This document shows, piece by piece, positions 15,669 to 24,064 of a DNA stretch of 64,000 bases. A program made the translations under genes and the position numbers. Within the stretch, counting starts at the first letter, position 1. Each line of letters opens with the position of its first letter. The notes under the pieces are model-generated. The model had not been told where the DNA came from. It saw nothing but the letters and a program-made list of their open reading frames with translations, and searched no databases. Source of the stretch: Barrientosiimonas humi (GTDB lineage Bacteria > Actinomycetota > Actinomycetes > Actinomycetales > Dermatophilaceae); contig NZ_VFOK01000001.1 of NCBI RefSeq assembly GCF_006716095.1, positions 310,001 through 374,000 on the forward strand, read 5' to 3'.

Positions 15669-16996
15669 CGTTCGCCCGAGGTCGCGGCGACCGCCCGCAC
15701 CAGCAGGGCGCGGGTCTGACCGATGATCTGGGCGCGGTTGCGCTCGAAGCCCGGCGCGCTCAGCACGTCCCGGTCCTGCGGCAGCCCGTCGAGCACGGGG
15801 GTGTGGATGTGCCCGCCCGGCAGGGACGGACGTACGGCGTCGCGCAGCAGGGTGGCGCGGTAGGCGATCTCGTTGGACAGGTAGTTGCCGCCGCCCCCGG
15901 CGCGCGCCTTCGAGCCCGGCGTGGGCCCGTCGGGGCGCACCGTGCCCGGGCTCGGCGCGGCCGGGCACGCGGTCGTCACCGGCCCGTCCGGCGTGCTCGC
16001 GTCGACCTCGGTGACCTGCGTGTTGTGCGCCACCGGGAACGGCCCGGTGGAGCCGGCCGCCATCTGCGCCATCGGCAGGGTGGCGCTGGTCCACTGCGGC
16101 TGCGGCGTCACGGTCGGGATGCCCGCGCGGATCGGCACCCGGCCGCGGTAGCACACGCCCTCGTTGTCGCCGAAGCCCGCGCGCCAGGCGCCGTTGGTCT
16201 GCTCCAGGTCGAACCGGCCGGGCCGGCCCTGCGAGGTCGTGGCGAACAGGTCGATCCGGTCCCGCCCGACGTACGTCGGCAGCAGCGTGCGCTCGACCAT
16301 CCCCTGCTCGAAGTCTCGCCAGCGCACCGGGAACAGCGCGGTCTCGATCCGGGCCGGTCCCGCCGGGGTCTGCACGACGGTCCCGTCGAGCGCCAGGGCG
16401 GTCGCGCCGGACGGGTTCCCCTGGCGGATGTCGCGGTCCAGCGTGAACGGGTCGAACCCGGTGAGCACGACGCGCTTGGTCCCGGGCCGGCCCTGCAGCC
16501 GGATGTCCTCCTGGCCGCGGCTGACCCGGTCGAGGCGCGCGATCAGGTCGGTGCGCTGGGTCTCGGTGAGCTCGAAGCGCGGCTCCCACTGGCGCAGCGC
16601 GGCCACCATCGCGAGCCGGGTCCAGTAGAGCGGGCGGTCGTCGCTGCGGTCGAGGGTGCCCATCTGCACCTGCCCCTGCGCGCGCTGCACGGCGGTGCGC
16701 CACAGCCGCTGCGCGCTGGTCTGCACGAGGCGCTCCGCAGCCTTCGCGCTGCCCGCACGGCACAGATTGTCGGTGAAGCCGCTGCGCAGGTCCTCGAAGC
16801 CGCCCTCCACCACGAAGCGGCGCGCCTGCGGCTGCTCCAGGAAGGCCTCTTCGTACGGCAGCGCGACCGTCGTGTCGATGCAGCCGGCGCTCGTGGGGCG
16901 GGCTGCGGTGGCGGCGGGCGCCGGCGGTGCACCGAGGGCGAGGGCGCTGGCCAGGGCGGTGGCCGCGACGAGCGCGCGGCGTGCGGGCAGGGGCAT
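15665..16996 (-). CDS. secreted pyroglutamyl-peptidase-like protein (C15 fold), nucleophile replaced
   Basis: The product has 443 residues with an N-terminal signal peptide (about 1-30). An N-terminal helical region (about 35-165) is followed by a C15-type domain. Its motifs are VVLTGFDPF then NPSGATALALDG, and GRPGRFDLEQTNG with the family Glu. At the nucleophile site NYLSNEIAYR it has S374 where pyroglutamyl peptidases have Cys. The histidine region GGHIHTP (H398) is kept. ATG 16996 has GGAG 9 nt upstream. It is coupled to the NRAMP-like transporter. It may bind pyroglutamyl peptides, or act with a Ser nucleophile, in the envelope. Confidence 0.7.
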   Translation of the reverse strand: MPLPARRALVAATALASALALGAPPAPAATAARPTSAGCIDTTVALPYEEAFLEQPQARRFVVEGGFEDLRSGFTDNLCRAGSAKAAERLVQTSAQRLWRTAVQRAQGQVQMGTLDRSDDRPLYWTRLAMVAALRQWEPRFELTETQRTDLIARLDRVSRGQEDIRLQGRPGTKRVVLTGFDPFTLDRDIRQGNPSGATALALDGTVVQTPAGPARIETALFPVRWRDFEQGMVERTLLPTYVGRDRIDLFATTSQGRPGRFDLEQTNGAWRAGFGDNEGVCYRGRVPIRAGIPTVTPQPQWTSATLPMAQMAAGSTGPFPVAHNTQVTEVDASTPDGPVTTACPAAPSPGTVRPDGPTPGSKARAGGGGNYLSNEIAYRATLLRDAVRPSLPGGHIHTPVLDGLPQDRDVLSAPGFERNRAQIIGQTRALLVRAVAATSGER

Positions 16997-17136
16997 GAGG
17001 GGGCTCCGATCGGCGAGGGGCGGCGCGGGGCCGGCCGAGCGGACCTGGTCCGCCGGGTCGCCCGCGCCGGGCACGAACGGGGGGAGTCTAGGAACGCGCG
17101 CTGTCCGCGCGGGGGTTGCGGCGCCGCGGATCCCGC

Positions 17137-17295
17137 AGATCGTGCGTGGACGTACGAAATGCAGCGGGCGACCCCGGAATCCCGGCGAGGCGCTGCGCAG
17201 ATCGTGCGTGGACGTACGAAATGCGGCGGGCCACCCCGGAATCCCGGTGAGGCGCTGCTCAGATCGTGCGTGGACGTACGAAATGCGGCGGGCCG
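17137..17295. repeat. 62-bp tandem repeat, about 2.6 copies
   Basis: Units start at 17137, 17199 and 17261, exactly 62 bp apart, with the third cut off near 17295. Each begins AGATCGTGCGTGGACGTACG, continues AAATGC, and contains CCCCGGAATCCCGG; differences are single bases. The array fills most of the 308-bp gap (16997-17304) between the secreted C15-like gene and the deaminase. I see no other gene there. Confidence 0.9.
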
Positions 17296-17304
17296 GGCCG
17301 AGGG

Positions 17305-18345
17305 CTACCGCGCCCAGGCGTCGATGTCCTCGAGCGCGCCGCGCTGGACGTCCTCGGGCGCGCGCGAGGCGCGCACCGACGAACGGGCCAGGTCGGCGAG
17401 CCCCGCGTCGTCGAAGCCCAGCTCGTCGCGGGCGGCGTCGTACTGGTCGACCAGGCGCGAGCCGAACAGCAACGGGTCGTCGGCGCCGAGGGCGACGGTG
17501 GCGCCGGCGTCGACCAGGCGCCGCAGCGGGACGTCCTCGAGGCCGGGGTAGACCCCGAGCGCGACGTTGCTCGCGGGGCACACCTCCAGCGCGACCCCCG
17601 CGTCGACCACCCGGTCCAGCACCACGTCGGACTCGGCGCTGCGCACGCCGTGCCCGAGCCGGTCGGGGCCGAGGGAGTCCAGCGTCTGGCTGACCGCGGC
17701 CGGTCCGAGCAGCTCGCCGGAGTGCGGCACGCTGGCCAGCCCGGCGTCGCGGGCGATCTCGAACGCCTTCGCGAACTCCGGTGTGCTGCCTCGCCGTTCG
17801 TCGTTGCTCAGTCCGAACCCGACCACCTCACCGGGCCGGTCGCCGGCGTGCCGGGCCGCCAGCCGCGCGAGCGTGCGGGCGTCGAGCGGGTGCCGGATGC
17901 GCGAGGCGGCGACCACCACCCCGACCCCGGTGCCGGTGTCGTCGCTGGCCGAGCGGGCCTCGTCGAGGATGATCTCCAGCGCGGGCGTGATGCCGCCGAC
18001 CGGCTGGGCGTACGACGTCGGGTCGACCTGCAGCTCGAGCCAGCGCGACCCCTCGGCCGCGTCGTCCTCGGCGGCCTCGCGCACCAGTCGGCGCAGGTCG
18101 TCCTCGCCCCGCACGCAGGCCCGCGCGGCGTCGTACAACCGCTGGAAGCGGAACCAGCCGCGCTCGTCGGCCGCCGACAGCTGGGGCGGCCAGTCCGCGA
18201 GCAGCGCCTCGGGCAGCCGCAGCCCCCGCTCGCGCGCGAGCTCGCGCAGCGTCTCGATGCGCATCGATCCCGTGAAGTGCAGGTGCAGGTGCGCCTTGGG
18301 CAGGTCGCGGGTCGAGCGCCGGGGCTGCGCGGGCTGGCCGGTCAC
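17305..18345 (-). CDS. adenosine/AMP deaminase superfamily protein
   Basis: This 346-residue TIM-barrel metal hydrolase has the deaminase motifs KAHLHLHFTGSM (zinc histidines), VPHSGE (catalytic Glu), LGHGV, CPASN and ALGADDPLLF (zinc and catalytic Asp). It should deaminate an adenine-type nucleoside or base. After the HxH motif it has Phe-Thr, where classical enzymes have Leu-Glu or Leu-Asp contacting the ribose, so the true substrate may differ from adenosine. The start is GTG 18345, overlapping the stop of the DUF5709 gene by 4 bp (GTGA). Confidence 0.8.
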   Translation of the reverse strand: MTGQPAQPRRSTRDLPKAHLHLHFTGSMRIETLRELARERGLRLPEALLADWPPQLSAADERGWFRFQRLYDAARACVRGEDDLRRLVREAAEDDAAEGSRWLELQVDPTSYAQPVGGITPALEIILDEARSASDDTGTGVGVVVAASRIRHPLDARTLARLAARHAGDRPGEVVGFGLSNDERRGSTPEFAKAFEIARDAGLASVPHSGELLGPAAVSQTLDSLGPDRLGHGVRSAESDVVLDRVVDAGVALEVCPASNVALGVYPGLEDVPLRRLVDAGATVALGADDPLLFGSRLVDQYDAARDELGFDDAGLADLARSSVRASRAPEDVQRGALEDIDAWAR

Positions 18346-18854
18346 GCCTCGTCGGAGTCCTCGTCGACCACGTGGATCGCGGCCTCCTCGGCGGAGTCGG
18401 CCGCGCCGTCGACCCCGACGTCCTCACCGACCAGCTCGGACTCGGCGTCCTCGTGGCTGCCCTCGTCCTCGGCGACCAGACGCCCGGCGCGCTCGTCGCC
18501 GACCTCCCCGTCGGACAGGAAGTCGTCCTCGGCGGGGATCGCGTCGGGGTCGTCGCCGCCGACGTTGGTGACGTCGGGGTTGGCCAGCGGGTCGTCGACG
18601 GCCAGGTTGGGGTCGGGCTCCTCCTCGGAGAGTCGCTCGTCGAGGCTCTCGCCCTCGAAGACCTCCTCGGCCGTGTCGAACGTGCCCTTGGCGGGCCGGT
18701 CGGCGGGGGAGTAGCCCTCGTCGAGGGGGTCGTCGACGCCGCGGTCGTCCAGCGTCTCGTCGGGCTGCAGCTGGCCGAGGTCGTTCAGGCCGTACGCCGT
18801 CAGCTCCTCGTCGGATGCCTTGTCGTACTCGCTGTTCGCGGCGTCGTCGCTCAT
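18342..18854 (-). CDS. DUF5709-family acidic protein
   Basis: This 170-residue, very acidic protein (mostly Asp, Glu, Ala, Gly) has no membrane segment. The N-terminal pattern YGLNDLGQLQPDETLDDRGV and LDEGYSPADRP is the conserved part of DUF5709. The C-terminal 80 residues look disordered. The family is actinobacterial and has no assigned function. The gene is the first of a two-gene unit with the deaminase. The start is ATG 18854; upstream in-frame sequence lacks the family pattern. Confidence 0.8.
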   Translation of the reverse strand: MSDDAANSEYDKASDEELTAYGLNDLGQLQPDETLDDRGVDDPLDEGYSPADRPAKGTFDTAEEVFEGESLDERLSEEEPDPNLAVDDPLANPDVTNVGGDDPDAIPAEDDFLSDGEVGDERAGRLVAEDEGSHEDAESELVGEDVGVDGAADSAEEAAIHVVDEDSDEA

Positions 18855-19044
18855 GGTGCCGAACCTACCCGCGCTCGGCCCGCCACCGCCGGGGTGGGCC
18901 GCCTCGCGGTGGCCGGGGTCGGCCCGCTCGGTTCGCGTCGTCCCCACCCGGTCGCGTATGCTCGTTCCTCGGGTGGTTGACGACAACCATGATGAGTGCT
19001 GTCCGCAGGCCACCCCCGCGCCGCCGGTCCCGCCCCGGCAGCGA

Positions 19045-19117
19045 AGGGCACTAGCTCAATTGGCAGAGCACCGGTCTCCAAAACCGGGGGTTGGGGGTTC
19101 AAGTCCCTCGTGCCCTG
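19045..19117 (+). tRNA. tRNA-Trp (anticodon CCA)
   Basis: A 73-nt cloverleaf. The acceptor AGGGCAC pairs with GTGCCCT, the anticodon loop is CTCCAAA with CCA, and the T loop is TTCAAGT. It directly precedes secE, as in most actinobacteria. A TATGCT -10 hexamer lies at 18957-18962, but its -35 is poor. Confidence 0.96.
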
Positions 19118-19165
19118 CACCGACCTGCTGTCCCGAGCAGCACCGACGAGGAAGAAGTGATCTGC

Positions 19166-19429
19166 GTGAGCACATCCAGCACCGCGGAAGACCGTGGCGC
19201 AGGGCGCAGCGCGCAGCAGAAGCCCAAGGGCAACATCTTCGTCCGGATGGCGCTGTTCGTCCGGCAGGTCATCGACGAGATGCGCAAGGTCGTCTGGCCG
19301 ACGCGCCAGGAGCTCGCCCAGTACACCGTGGTCGTGCTGATCTTCGTGATCTTCGTGATGCTCTACATCGTCGGGCTCGACGAGCTGTTCAAGCGGTTCG
19401 TGAGCTGGGTCTTCGGCGCAGCCGGCTGA
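19166..19429 (+). CDS. secE: preprotein translocase subunit SecE
   Basis: This 87-residue subunit of the SecYEG channel has the short single-helix form. A polar N-terminus is followed by the amphipathic VRQVIDEMRKVVWPTRQEL motif (about 35-53), then one membrane helix (TVVVLIFVIFVMLYIVGLD). GTG 19166 is used because GAGGAAG lies 11 nt upstream; GTG 19157 would be too close to it. It lies between tRNA-Trp and nusG. Confidence 0.95.
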   Translation: MSTSSTAEDRGAGRSAQQKPKGNIFVRMALFVRQVIDEMRKVVWPTRQELAQYTVVVLIFVIFVMLYIVGLDELFKRFVSWVFGAAG

Positions 19430-19516
19430 CCCTGACCCGGCCGACCGCGCCGGTGGGGCCGGCGCGGGCAGCGCACGACCCACAGCACATCCACGCAGCG
19501 ACAAGGAAGCAGGTCC

Positions 19517-20443
19517 ATGACCGACCAGAGCCCCCAGGAGCAGGAGGCCGGCGTCGTCTCCGACGACACCGAGGCCCTGAGCGAGCCCATCGGGGAGCAG
19601 GCCGAGGTCGTCCTCGACGAGCCGCAGTCGCAGCAGGACGCCGACGCCGACACCGAGGCCGAGCTCGACGAGGCCGCCACCGCGGTCGCCGAGGGTGAGG
19701 GCGACCTGGCGCCGGTCGAGGACGACGAGACCGAGGTCGTCACCGACGACGCGGACGGCGACGACGCCGAGGAGACCGGCGAGGCCGGCACCGACGACGA
19801 GGCCGACGAGCCCGCCGAGGACCCGCGCGAGGCGTTCATGGCCGAGCTGCGCTCGCAGTTCGGCGAGTGGTACGTCATCCACTCCTACGCCGGTTACGAG
19901 AAGCGGGTGAAGACCAACCTCGAGAACCGCATCGTCTCCTTGACCATGGAGGACTACATCTTCCAGATCGAGGTCCCGATGGAGGACTTCTCCGAGATCA
20001 AGAACGGGCAGAAGAAGACCGGCACCCGCGTGCGGATGCCCGGTTACGTGCTCGTGCGCATGGACCTCACCGACGAGAGCTGGGGCGCGGTGCGCCACAC
20101 CCCCGGCGTCACCGGCTTCGTGGGCAACGCCCACCAGCCCTCGCCGCTGTCGCTCGACGAGGTCATGACGATGCTCAACCCGACCTTCGAGGAGCCCGAG
20201 ACCAAGCAGGCCGCGGCGGCCGAGACCGGCGGCGCGGCCCCGCGCACCGGCACCTCCGCCCCGACCACCGAGGTCGACTTCGAGGTCGGCGAGTCCGTCA
20301 CGGTCATGGAGGGCCCGTTCGAGACGCTGCCCGCCACGATCTCCGAGATCAACACCGACACCCAGAAGCTGAAGGTGCTGGTGTCCATCTTCGGCCGGGA
20401 GACCCCGGTCGAGCTGTCGTTCAACCAGGTCGCCAAGATCTGA
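19517..20443 (+). CDS. nusG: transcription termination/antitermination factor NusG
   Basis: This 308-residue protein binds RNA polymerase and couples it to Rho or the ribosome. The NGN domain starts at about 116 ([19 protein letters not shown]) and the KOW domain is near the C-terminus ([19 protein letters not shown]). The first 110 residues are an Asp/Glu/Ala-rich acidic extension, as in other actinobacterial NusG. A further Ala/Thr-rich linker (about 230-255) separates the two domains. It precedes rplK by 89 bp. Confidence 0.96.
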   Translation: MTDQSPQEQEAGVVSDDTEALSEPIGEQAEVVLDEPQSQQDADADTEAELDEAATAVAEGEGDLAPVEDDETEVVTDDADGDDAEETGEAGTDDEADEPAEDPREAFMAELRSQFGEWYVIHSYAGYEKRVKTNLENRIVSLTMEDYIFQIEVPMEDFSEIKNGQKKTGTRVRMPGYVLVRMDLTDESWGAVRHTPGVTGFVGNAHQPSPLSLDEVMTMLNPTFEEPETKQAAAAETGGAAPRTGTSAPTTEVDFEVGESVTVMEGPFETLPATISEINTDTQKLKVLVSIFGRETPVELSFNQVAKI

Positions 20444-20455
20444 CCGCGCGACACC

Positions 20456-20476
20456 CCCGTCCGCGACGCGGGCGGG
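20456..20476 (+). promoter_or_regulatory. short hairpin between nusG and rplK
   Basis: CCCGTCCGC pairs with GCGGGCGGG (9 bp including one G-U) around a GAC loop. It lies 13 bp after the nusG stop. It may tune read-through into rplK-rplA or stabilise a processed end. Too short to call a terminator with confidence. Confidence 0.4.
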
Positions 20477-20532
20477 ACTGCAACCGGGTCATCGCCCACG
20501 GCGTCGGCCCACGAACCGCAAGGAAGTAGAGC

Positions 20533-20961
20533 ATGCCCCCCAAGAAGAAGGTCGCCGGCTTCATCAAGCTGCAGATCCAGGCCGGCCAGGCCACCCCGGC
20601 TCCGCCGGTCGGCCCGGCGCTGGGTCAGCACGGCGTCAACATCATGGAGTTCGTCAAGGCGTACAACGCCGCGACGGAGGGCCAGCGCGGCAACGTCGTG
20701 CCGGTCGAGATCACGGTCTACGAGGACCGCTCCTTCACCTTCATCACCAAGACGCCCCCGGCCGCCGAGCTGATCAAGAAGGCCGCCGGCGTGAACAAGG
20801 GCTCGGGCGAGCCGCACAAGGAGAAGGTCGGCAAGCTGACCAAGGACCAGGTGCGCGAGATCGCCGAGATGAAGATGGCCGACCTGAACGCCAACGACAT
20901 CGACCAGGCCAGCAAGATCATCGCCGGCACCGCCCGGTCGATGGGCATCACCACCGACTGA
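20533..20961 (+). CDS. rplK: 50S ribosomal protein L11
   Basis: This 142-residue protein of the GTPase-associated centre has an N-terminal domain with [20 protein letters not shown], the proline-rich thiostrepton/micrococcin region. The RNA-binding C-terminal domain ends [11 protein letters not shown]. An AAGGAAG ribosome site precedes ATG 20533. It is the first ribosomal gene after nusG and pairs with rplA. Confidence 0.97.
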   Translation: MPPKKKVAGFIKLQIQAGQATPAPPVGPALGQHGVNIMEFVKAYNAATEGQRGNVVPVEITVYEDRSFTFITKTPPAAELIKKAAGVNKGSGEPHKEKVGKLTKDQVREIAEMKMADLNANDIDQASKIIAGTARSMGITTD

Positions 20962-20975
20962 CGTCGGTGACCACC

Positions 20976-21007
20976 GTGGTTGGGCCGGCGCTGGCCCGTA
21001 CAACCAC
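20976..21007 (+). promoter_or_regulatory. hairpin between rplK and rplA
   Basis: GTGGTTG pairs with CAACCAC, with an inner GGCC/GGCC stem and a 4-nt bulge, in the 97-bp gap. L1 feedback sites are known in this operon in other bacteria, but I cannot show this hairpin mimics the 23S site. It could equally be an attenuator. Confidence 0.45.
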
Positions 21008-21058
21008 ACCTCCCACGAAGAACCAGGGCCGCGCGAGACGCGGCCGAAGGAGAGCACC

Positions 21059-21781
21059 ATGAAGCGCAGCAAGAACTACCGCGCCGCCGAGGAGAAGATC
21101 CAGGCGGACAAGCTGTACGCCCCGCTCGAGGCCGTGCGGCTGGCCAAGGAGACGGCGAGCACCAAGTACGACTCCACCGTCGAGGTGGCGTTCCGGCTCG
21201 GCGTCGACCCGCGCAAGTCCGACCAGATGGTGCGCGGCACCGTCAACCTGCCCAACGGCACCGGCAAGACGGCCCGCGTGCTGGTCTTCGCCAACGGTGA
21301 CAAGGCGGCGGCGGCCGAGGCGGCCGGCGCCGACTTCGTCGGCTCCGACGAGCTGCTCGACAAGGTCGCCGGCGGCTGGACCGAGTTCGACGCGGTCGTG
21401 GCCACCCCCGACATGATGGGCAAGGTCGGCCGGCTCGGAAAGGTGCTGGGCCCGCGCGGCCTGATGCCGAACCCGAAGACCGGCACCGTCACGATGGACG
21501 TGGCCAAGGCCGTGTCCGACATCAAGGGCGGCAAGATCGAGTTCCGCATCGACAAGCACGCCAACCTGCACTTCATCATCGGCAAGGCGAGCTTCGACGA
21601 GAAGGCGCTGGTCGAGAACTACGCCGCGGCGCTCGAGGAGATCCTGCGGCTGAAGCCGGCCGCGTCCAAGGGCCGCTACATCACCAAGGCCACGATGAGC
21701 ACCACGATGGGCCCGGGCATCCCGCTGGACTCCAGCCGGACCAAGAGCCTGCTCAGCGAGGAGGCCGGCGAGTCGGCCTGA
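21059..21781 (+). CDS. rplA: 50S ribosomal protein L1
   Basis: This 240-residue L1 stalk protein binds 23S rRNA and, in many bacteria, its own mRNA. Motifs include the conserved [20 protein letters not shown] (about 121-140) and the C-terminal [24 protein letters not shown] lies 7 nt before the ATG. A strong terminator follows at 21807. Confidence 0.97.
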   Translation: MKRSKNYRAAEEKIQADKLYAPLEAVRLAKETASTKYDSTVEVAFRLGVDPRKSDQMVRGTVNLPNGTGKTARVLVFANGDKAAAAEAAGADFVGSDELLDKVAGGWTEFDAVVATPDMMGKVGRLGKVLGPRGLMPNPKTGTVTMDVAKAVSDIKGGKIEFRIDKHANLHFIIGKASFDEKALVENYAAALEEILRLKPAASKGRYITKATMSTTMGPGIPLDSSRTKSLLSEEAGESA

Positions 21782-21806
21782 CCGACCCGTCCGAGCTCGT
21801 ACGCCA

Positions 21807-21836
21807 GGCGCCCGTCCCCATCCGGGGGCGGGCGCC
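21807..21836 (+). terminator. terminator after rplA
   Basis: A 13-bp stem (GGCGCCCGTCCCC with GGGGGCGGGCGCC, one G-U pair) and an ATCC loop lie 25 bp after the rplA stop. They end the tRNA-Trp/secE-nusG-rplKA unit. Confidence 0.8.
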
Positions 21837-21917
21837 CCGCGTTCTCTCAGGTTCGCGGCGCATACTGGCAGCCACTCACGGCCGACCACCGTCGGATCCC
21901 GAGACCGAGGAGCCACC

Positions 21918-22862
21918 ATGAGCGCCACCACGAAGCGACTGACCGTCGGCGCCGGCGTCACCCTCGCCGCAGCGCTCGCCGTCAGCGGCTGCCAGTCCAG
22001 CCAGCAGGCCACCGACACCTCCGCGGCACAGCCCGCAGCCGCGCCGAGGGCCGGTGCGCAGGTCGACGGCAAGGACCTCGCCGGCAAGCTGCAGTCCGCC
22101 TCGCTGGCGGCGAAGTCGGTGCGGGTCTCGCTCACCGGGTTCGGGGAGTCCGCCGCCATCGGTAGCGCCGACCTGGCGTTCGTCTCGCCGCAGCGCACCG
22201 ACCTGCAGGTCAGCGCCACCGACGCCCCCGGCAAGCAGCTGCGCATGGTCGACGGCACCGTCTATCTGTCCGCGCCCCAGGGCGTGGCGAACGGCGGCAA
22301 GCCGTGGGTCTCGGCGTCGCAAGACTCCCAGAACCCCTACGCCAAGGCGGGCGTACAGCTGCTGCAGCAGGCGCTCCAGCAGGCCCCGACCGCGCAGGCC
22401 GGCATCGTCGCGCGCAGCAAGGTCACCACCGTCGGCAGCGAGAAGGTCAACGGCGTCGACGCCACCCGATACCGCCTCGCCACCCCGCTCGGCTCGGTCG
22501 TCGACCAGCTGGCCAAGGGGCTGCCCGCCTCGGTCCGCGAGGACCCGGAGGCCGGGCGGATGCTCGGCATGGTGCGCCAGATGACCCAGGGCGTCACGGT
22601 CACCCAGGACCTGTGGGTCGACGGCGGCAACCGTCCGCTGCGCCTGGAGCTGACCGTGCCCGACCTGCTGCGCAGCATGGGCCAGGGCGCGGGCGGCCAG
22701 GGCTCGGACAAGGCCGCGGCCGCTTCGGGCGAGAAGGTGACGCTGACGTACAGCCGGTGGGGTGCGCCGGTGCAGATCGCCGCGCCGCCGGCCGCGCAGA
22801 CCCAGCCGGTCGAGGACGCCTGGGGCGACCAGCTGCCCCGCAAGGGCGGCAGCCCCGCCTGA
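21918..22862 (+). CDS. LppX/LprG-like lipoprotein
   Basis: The product has 314 residues, with a lipoprotein signal ending in ALAVSGC (Cys at about 25). The mature part matches the LppX/LprAFG pattern of a half-barrel lipid-binding fold: AKSVRVSLTG, LRMVDGTVYLSAP, KVNGVDATRYRLATPL, QDLWVDGGNRPLRLEL and YSRWGAPVQIAAPP near the end. Mycobacterial relatives carry lipids across the periplasm. A close paralog starts 127 bp downstream. Both lie between rplA and rplJ, a common place for such genes in Micrococcales. Confidence 0.78.
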   Translation: MSATTKRLTVGAGVTLAAALAVSGCQSSQQATDTSAAQPAAAPRAGAQVDGKDLAGKLQSASLAAKSVRVSLTGFGESAAIGSADLAFVSPQRTDLQVSATDAPGKQLRMVDGTVYLSAPQGVANGGKPWVSASQDSQNPYAKAGVQLLQQALQQAPTAQAGIVARSKVTTVGSEKVNGVDATRYRLATPLGSVVDQLAKGLPASVREDPEAGRMLGMVRQMTQGVTVTQDLWVDGGNRPLRLELTVPDLLRSMGQGAGGQGSDKAAAASGEKVTLTYSRWGAPVQIAAPPAAQTQPVEDAWGDQLPRKGGSPA

Positions 22863-22988
22863 CCTCGCGGCCCTCGTCCACAGGGCTCGACCCGTTCGAG
22901 CGCACCCCCAGGCGATCAGGCCCTACAGTCCTGCTCACCCCCTGACGTCGACACCGGGTCGACGGGGGCTCTGAGGGGATCGAGGGTC

Positions 22989-23972
22989 ATGACCGTTCAC
23001 CGCTTCCGCCTGCCCGTGTGCGGGGTCGCCGCGCTGCTGGGCGCCACCGTGCTCACCGGCTGCCAGTCCGGCGGCGACGACGCCGCGACCTCGGCCGCGA
23101 CGCCCAGCGCCGCCACGTCCAGCACCGCACGCGCCGCGAGTCCCGCGGCTCCCGCGGCCACCACCACCGCTCCGGCCGCGGCGACGAGCGCCTCGGCCGC
23201 CGCGCCCACGCCGGGCACCGTGGTCGACGGCGCGACGTTCGGCCGGCGCATCGAGCAGGCCACCCGGTCCGCCAAGACGGTGCGGGTCAGCATGCCGGCC
23301 CCGGACGACCCCTCCCAGTCGCTCGACGCCGACATGGTCTTCGTCAGCCCGACCCGCACCGACCTGTCGATGGCCTTCCCGGTCGAGAACCCGCAGGACG
23401 AAGGCTTCGAGCTGCGGATGGTCGACGGCTCGCTCTACTTCTCCAACCCCGACCCCGAGATCGACGCACAGTGGCTCTCGGCCGACGAGGGCACCCGCAA
23501 CCCGTTCGCGCAGACGCTGGTCGGGATGATGCAGGAGAGCGCGCGCGTCGCCCCGGCCGGCCAGTCCGCGCTGTACGCCAAGAGCCGCGTGACCGCGGTG
23601 GGCCCCGAGCGGGTGGCCGGCACCCAGACCACGCGCTACCGCGTGGCGGTCCCGATGACGGTCGTGCTGGACGGCGTCGAGAAGTCCTACCGCTCCACGG
23701 GCGGGCTCGACCCCGAGCTGGAGAAGGAGCTGCCGCGGCTGCGCCAGCAGGCCAAGGGCCAGACCCTGACCCAGGACGTGTGGGTCGACGCGCAGCACCG
23801 CCCGGTCCAGGCGGAGGTGGCCACCCCTGACCTCGGCGGACCGAAGACCGAGCCGATGACGATCACCTACAGCCGGTGGGGCAAGCCGGTCACGGTCGAG
23901 CGCCCGCCGGCCGACCAGACGCAGTCGGTCGACACCGCGTGGGGCAGCGAGGTGCCGCCCTGGCTGGAGTGA
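22989..23972 (+). CDS. LppX/LprG-like lipoprotein, paralog
   Basis: The product has 327 residues; the lipobox VLTGC places the lipid-bearing Cys at about 25. A Thr/Ala/Pro linker follows (about 35-75). The folded region parallels the preceding gene: AKTVRVSM, LRMVDGSLYFSNP, GTQTTRYRVAVPM, QDVWVDAQHRPVQAEV and YSRWGKPVTVERPP. This indicates a local duplication followed by divergence, especially in the acidic EIDAQWLSADEGTRNPF segment. It is likely an envelope lipid-binding or signalling lipoprotein. No terminator is evident after either paralog. Confidence 0.78.
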   Translation: MTVHRFRLPVCGVAALLGATVLTGCQSGGDDAATSAATPSAATSSTARAASPAAPAATTTAPAAATSASAAAPTPGTVVDGATFGRRIEQATRSAKTVRVSMPAPDDPSQSLDADMVFVSPTRTDLSMAFPVENPQDEGFELRMVDGSLYFSNPDPEIDAQWLSADEGTRNPFAQTLVGMMQESARVAPAGQSALYAKSRVTAVGPERVAGTQTTRYRVAVPMTVVLDGVEKSYRSTGGLDPELEKELPRLRQQAKGQTLTQDVWVDAQHRPVQAEVATPDLGGPKTEPMTITYSRWGKPVTVERPPADQTQSVDTAWGSEVPPWLE

Positions 23973-24064
23973 CGCGTGCCACCCGTTCGCTTTTTTGGCC
24001 TCTGTCCACTTTCGGTTACGGTGTTCTTTGTTACTGATCCGTAGCACCTGGGGGAGCAGAAGTC

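Noticed and set aside
14430-16763. One long minus-strand frame joining a low-complexity Arg/Ala region to the NRAMP-like protein
   Set aside because: The N-terminal half lies in the wrong frame over the C15-like gene. The transporter has its own GTG start at 15668 with a GTGA overlap, so this is not a fusion.
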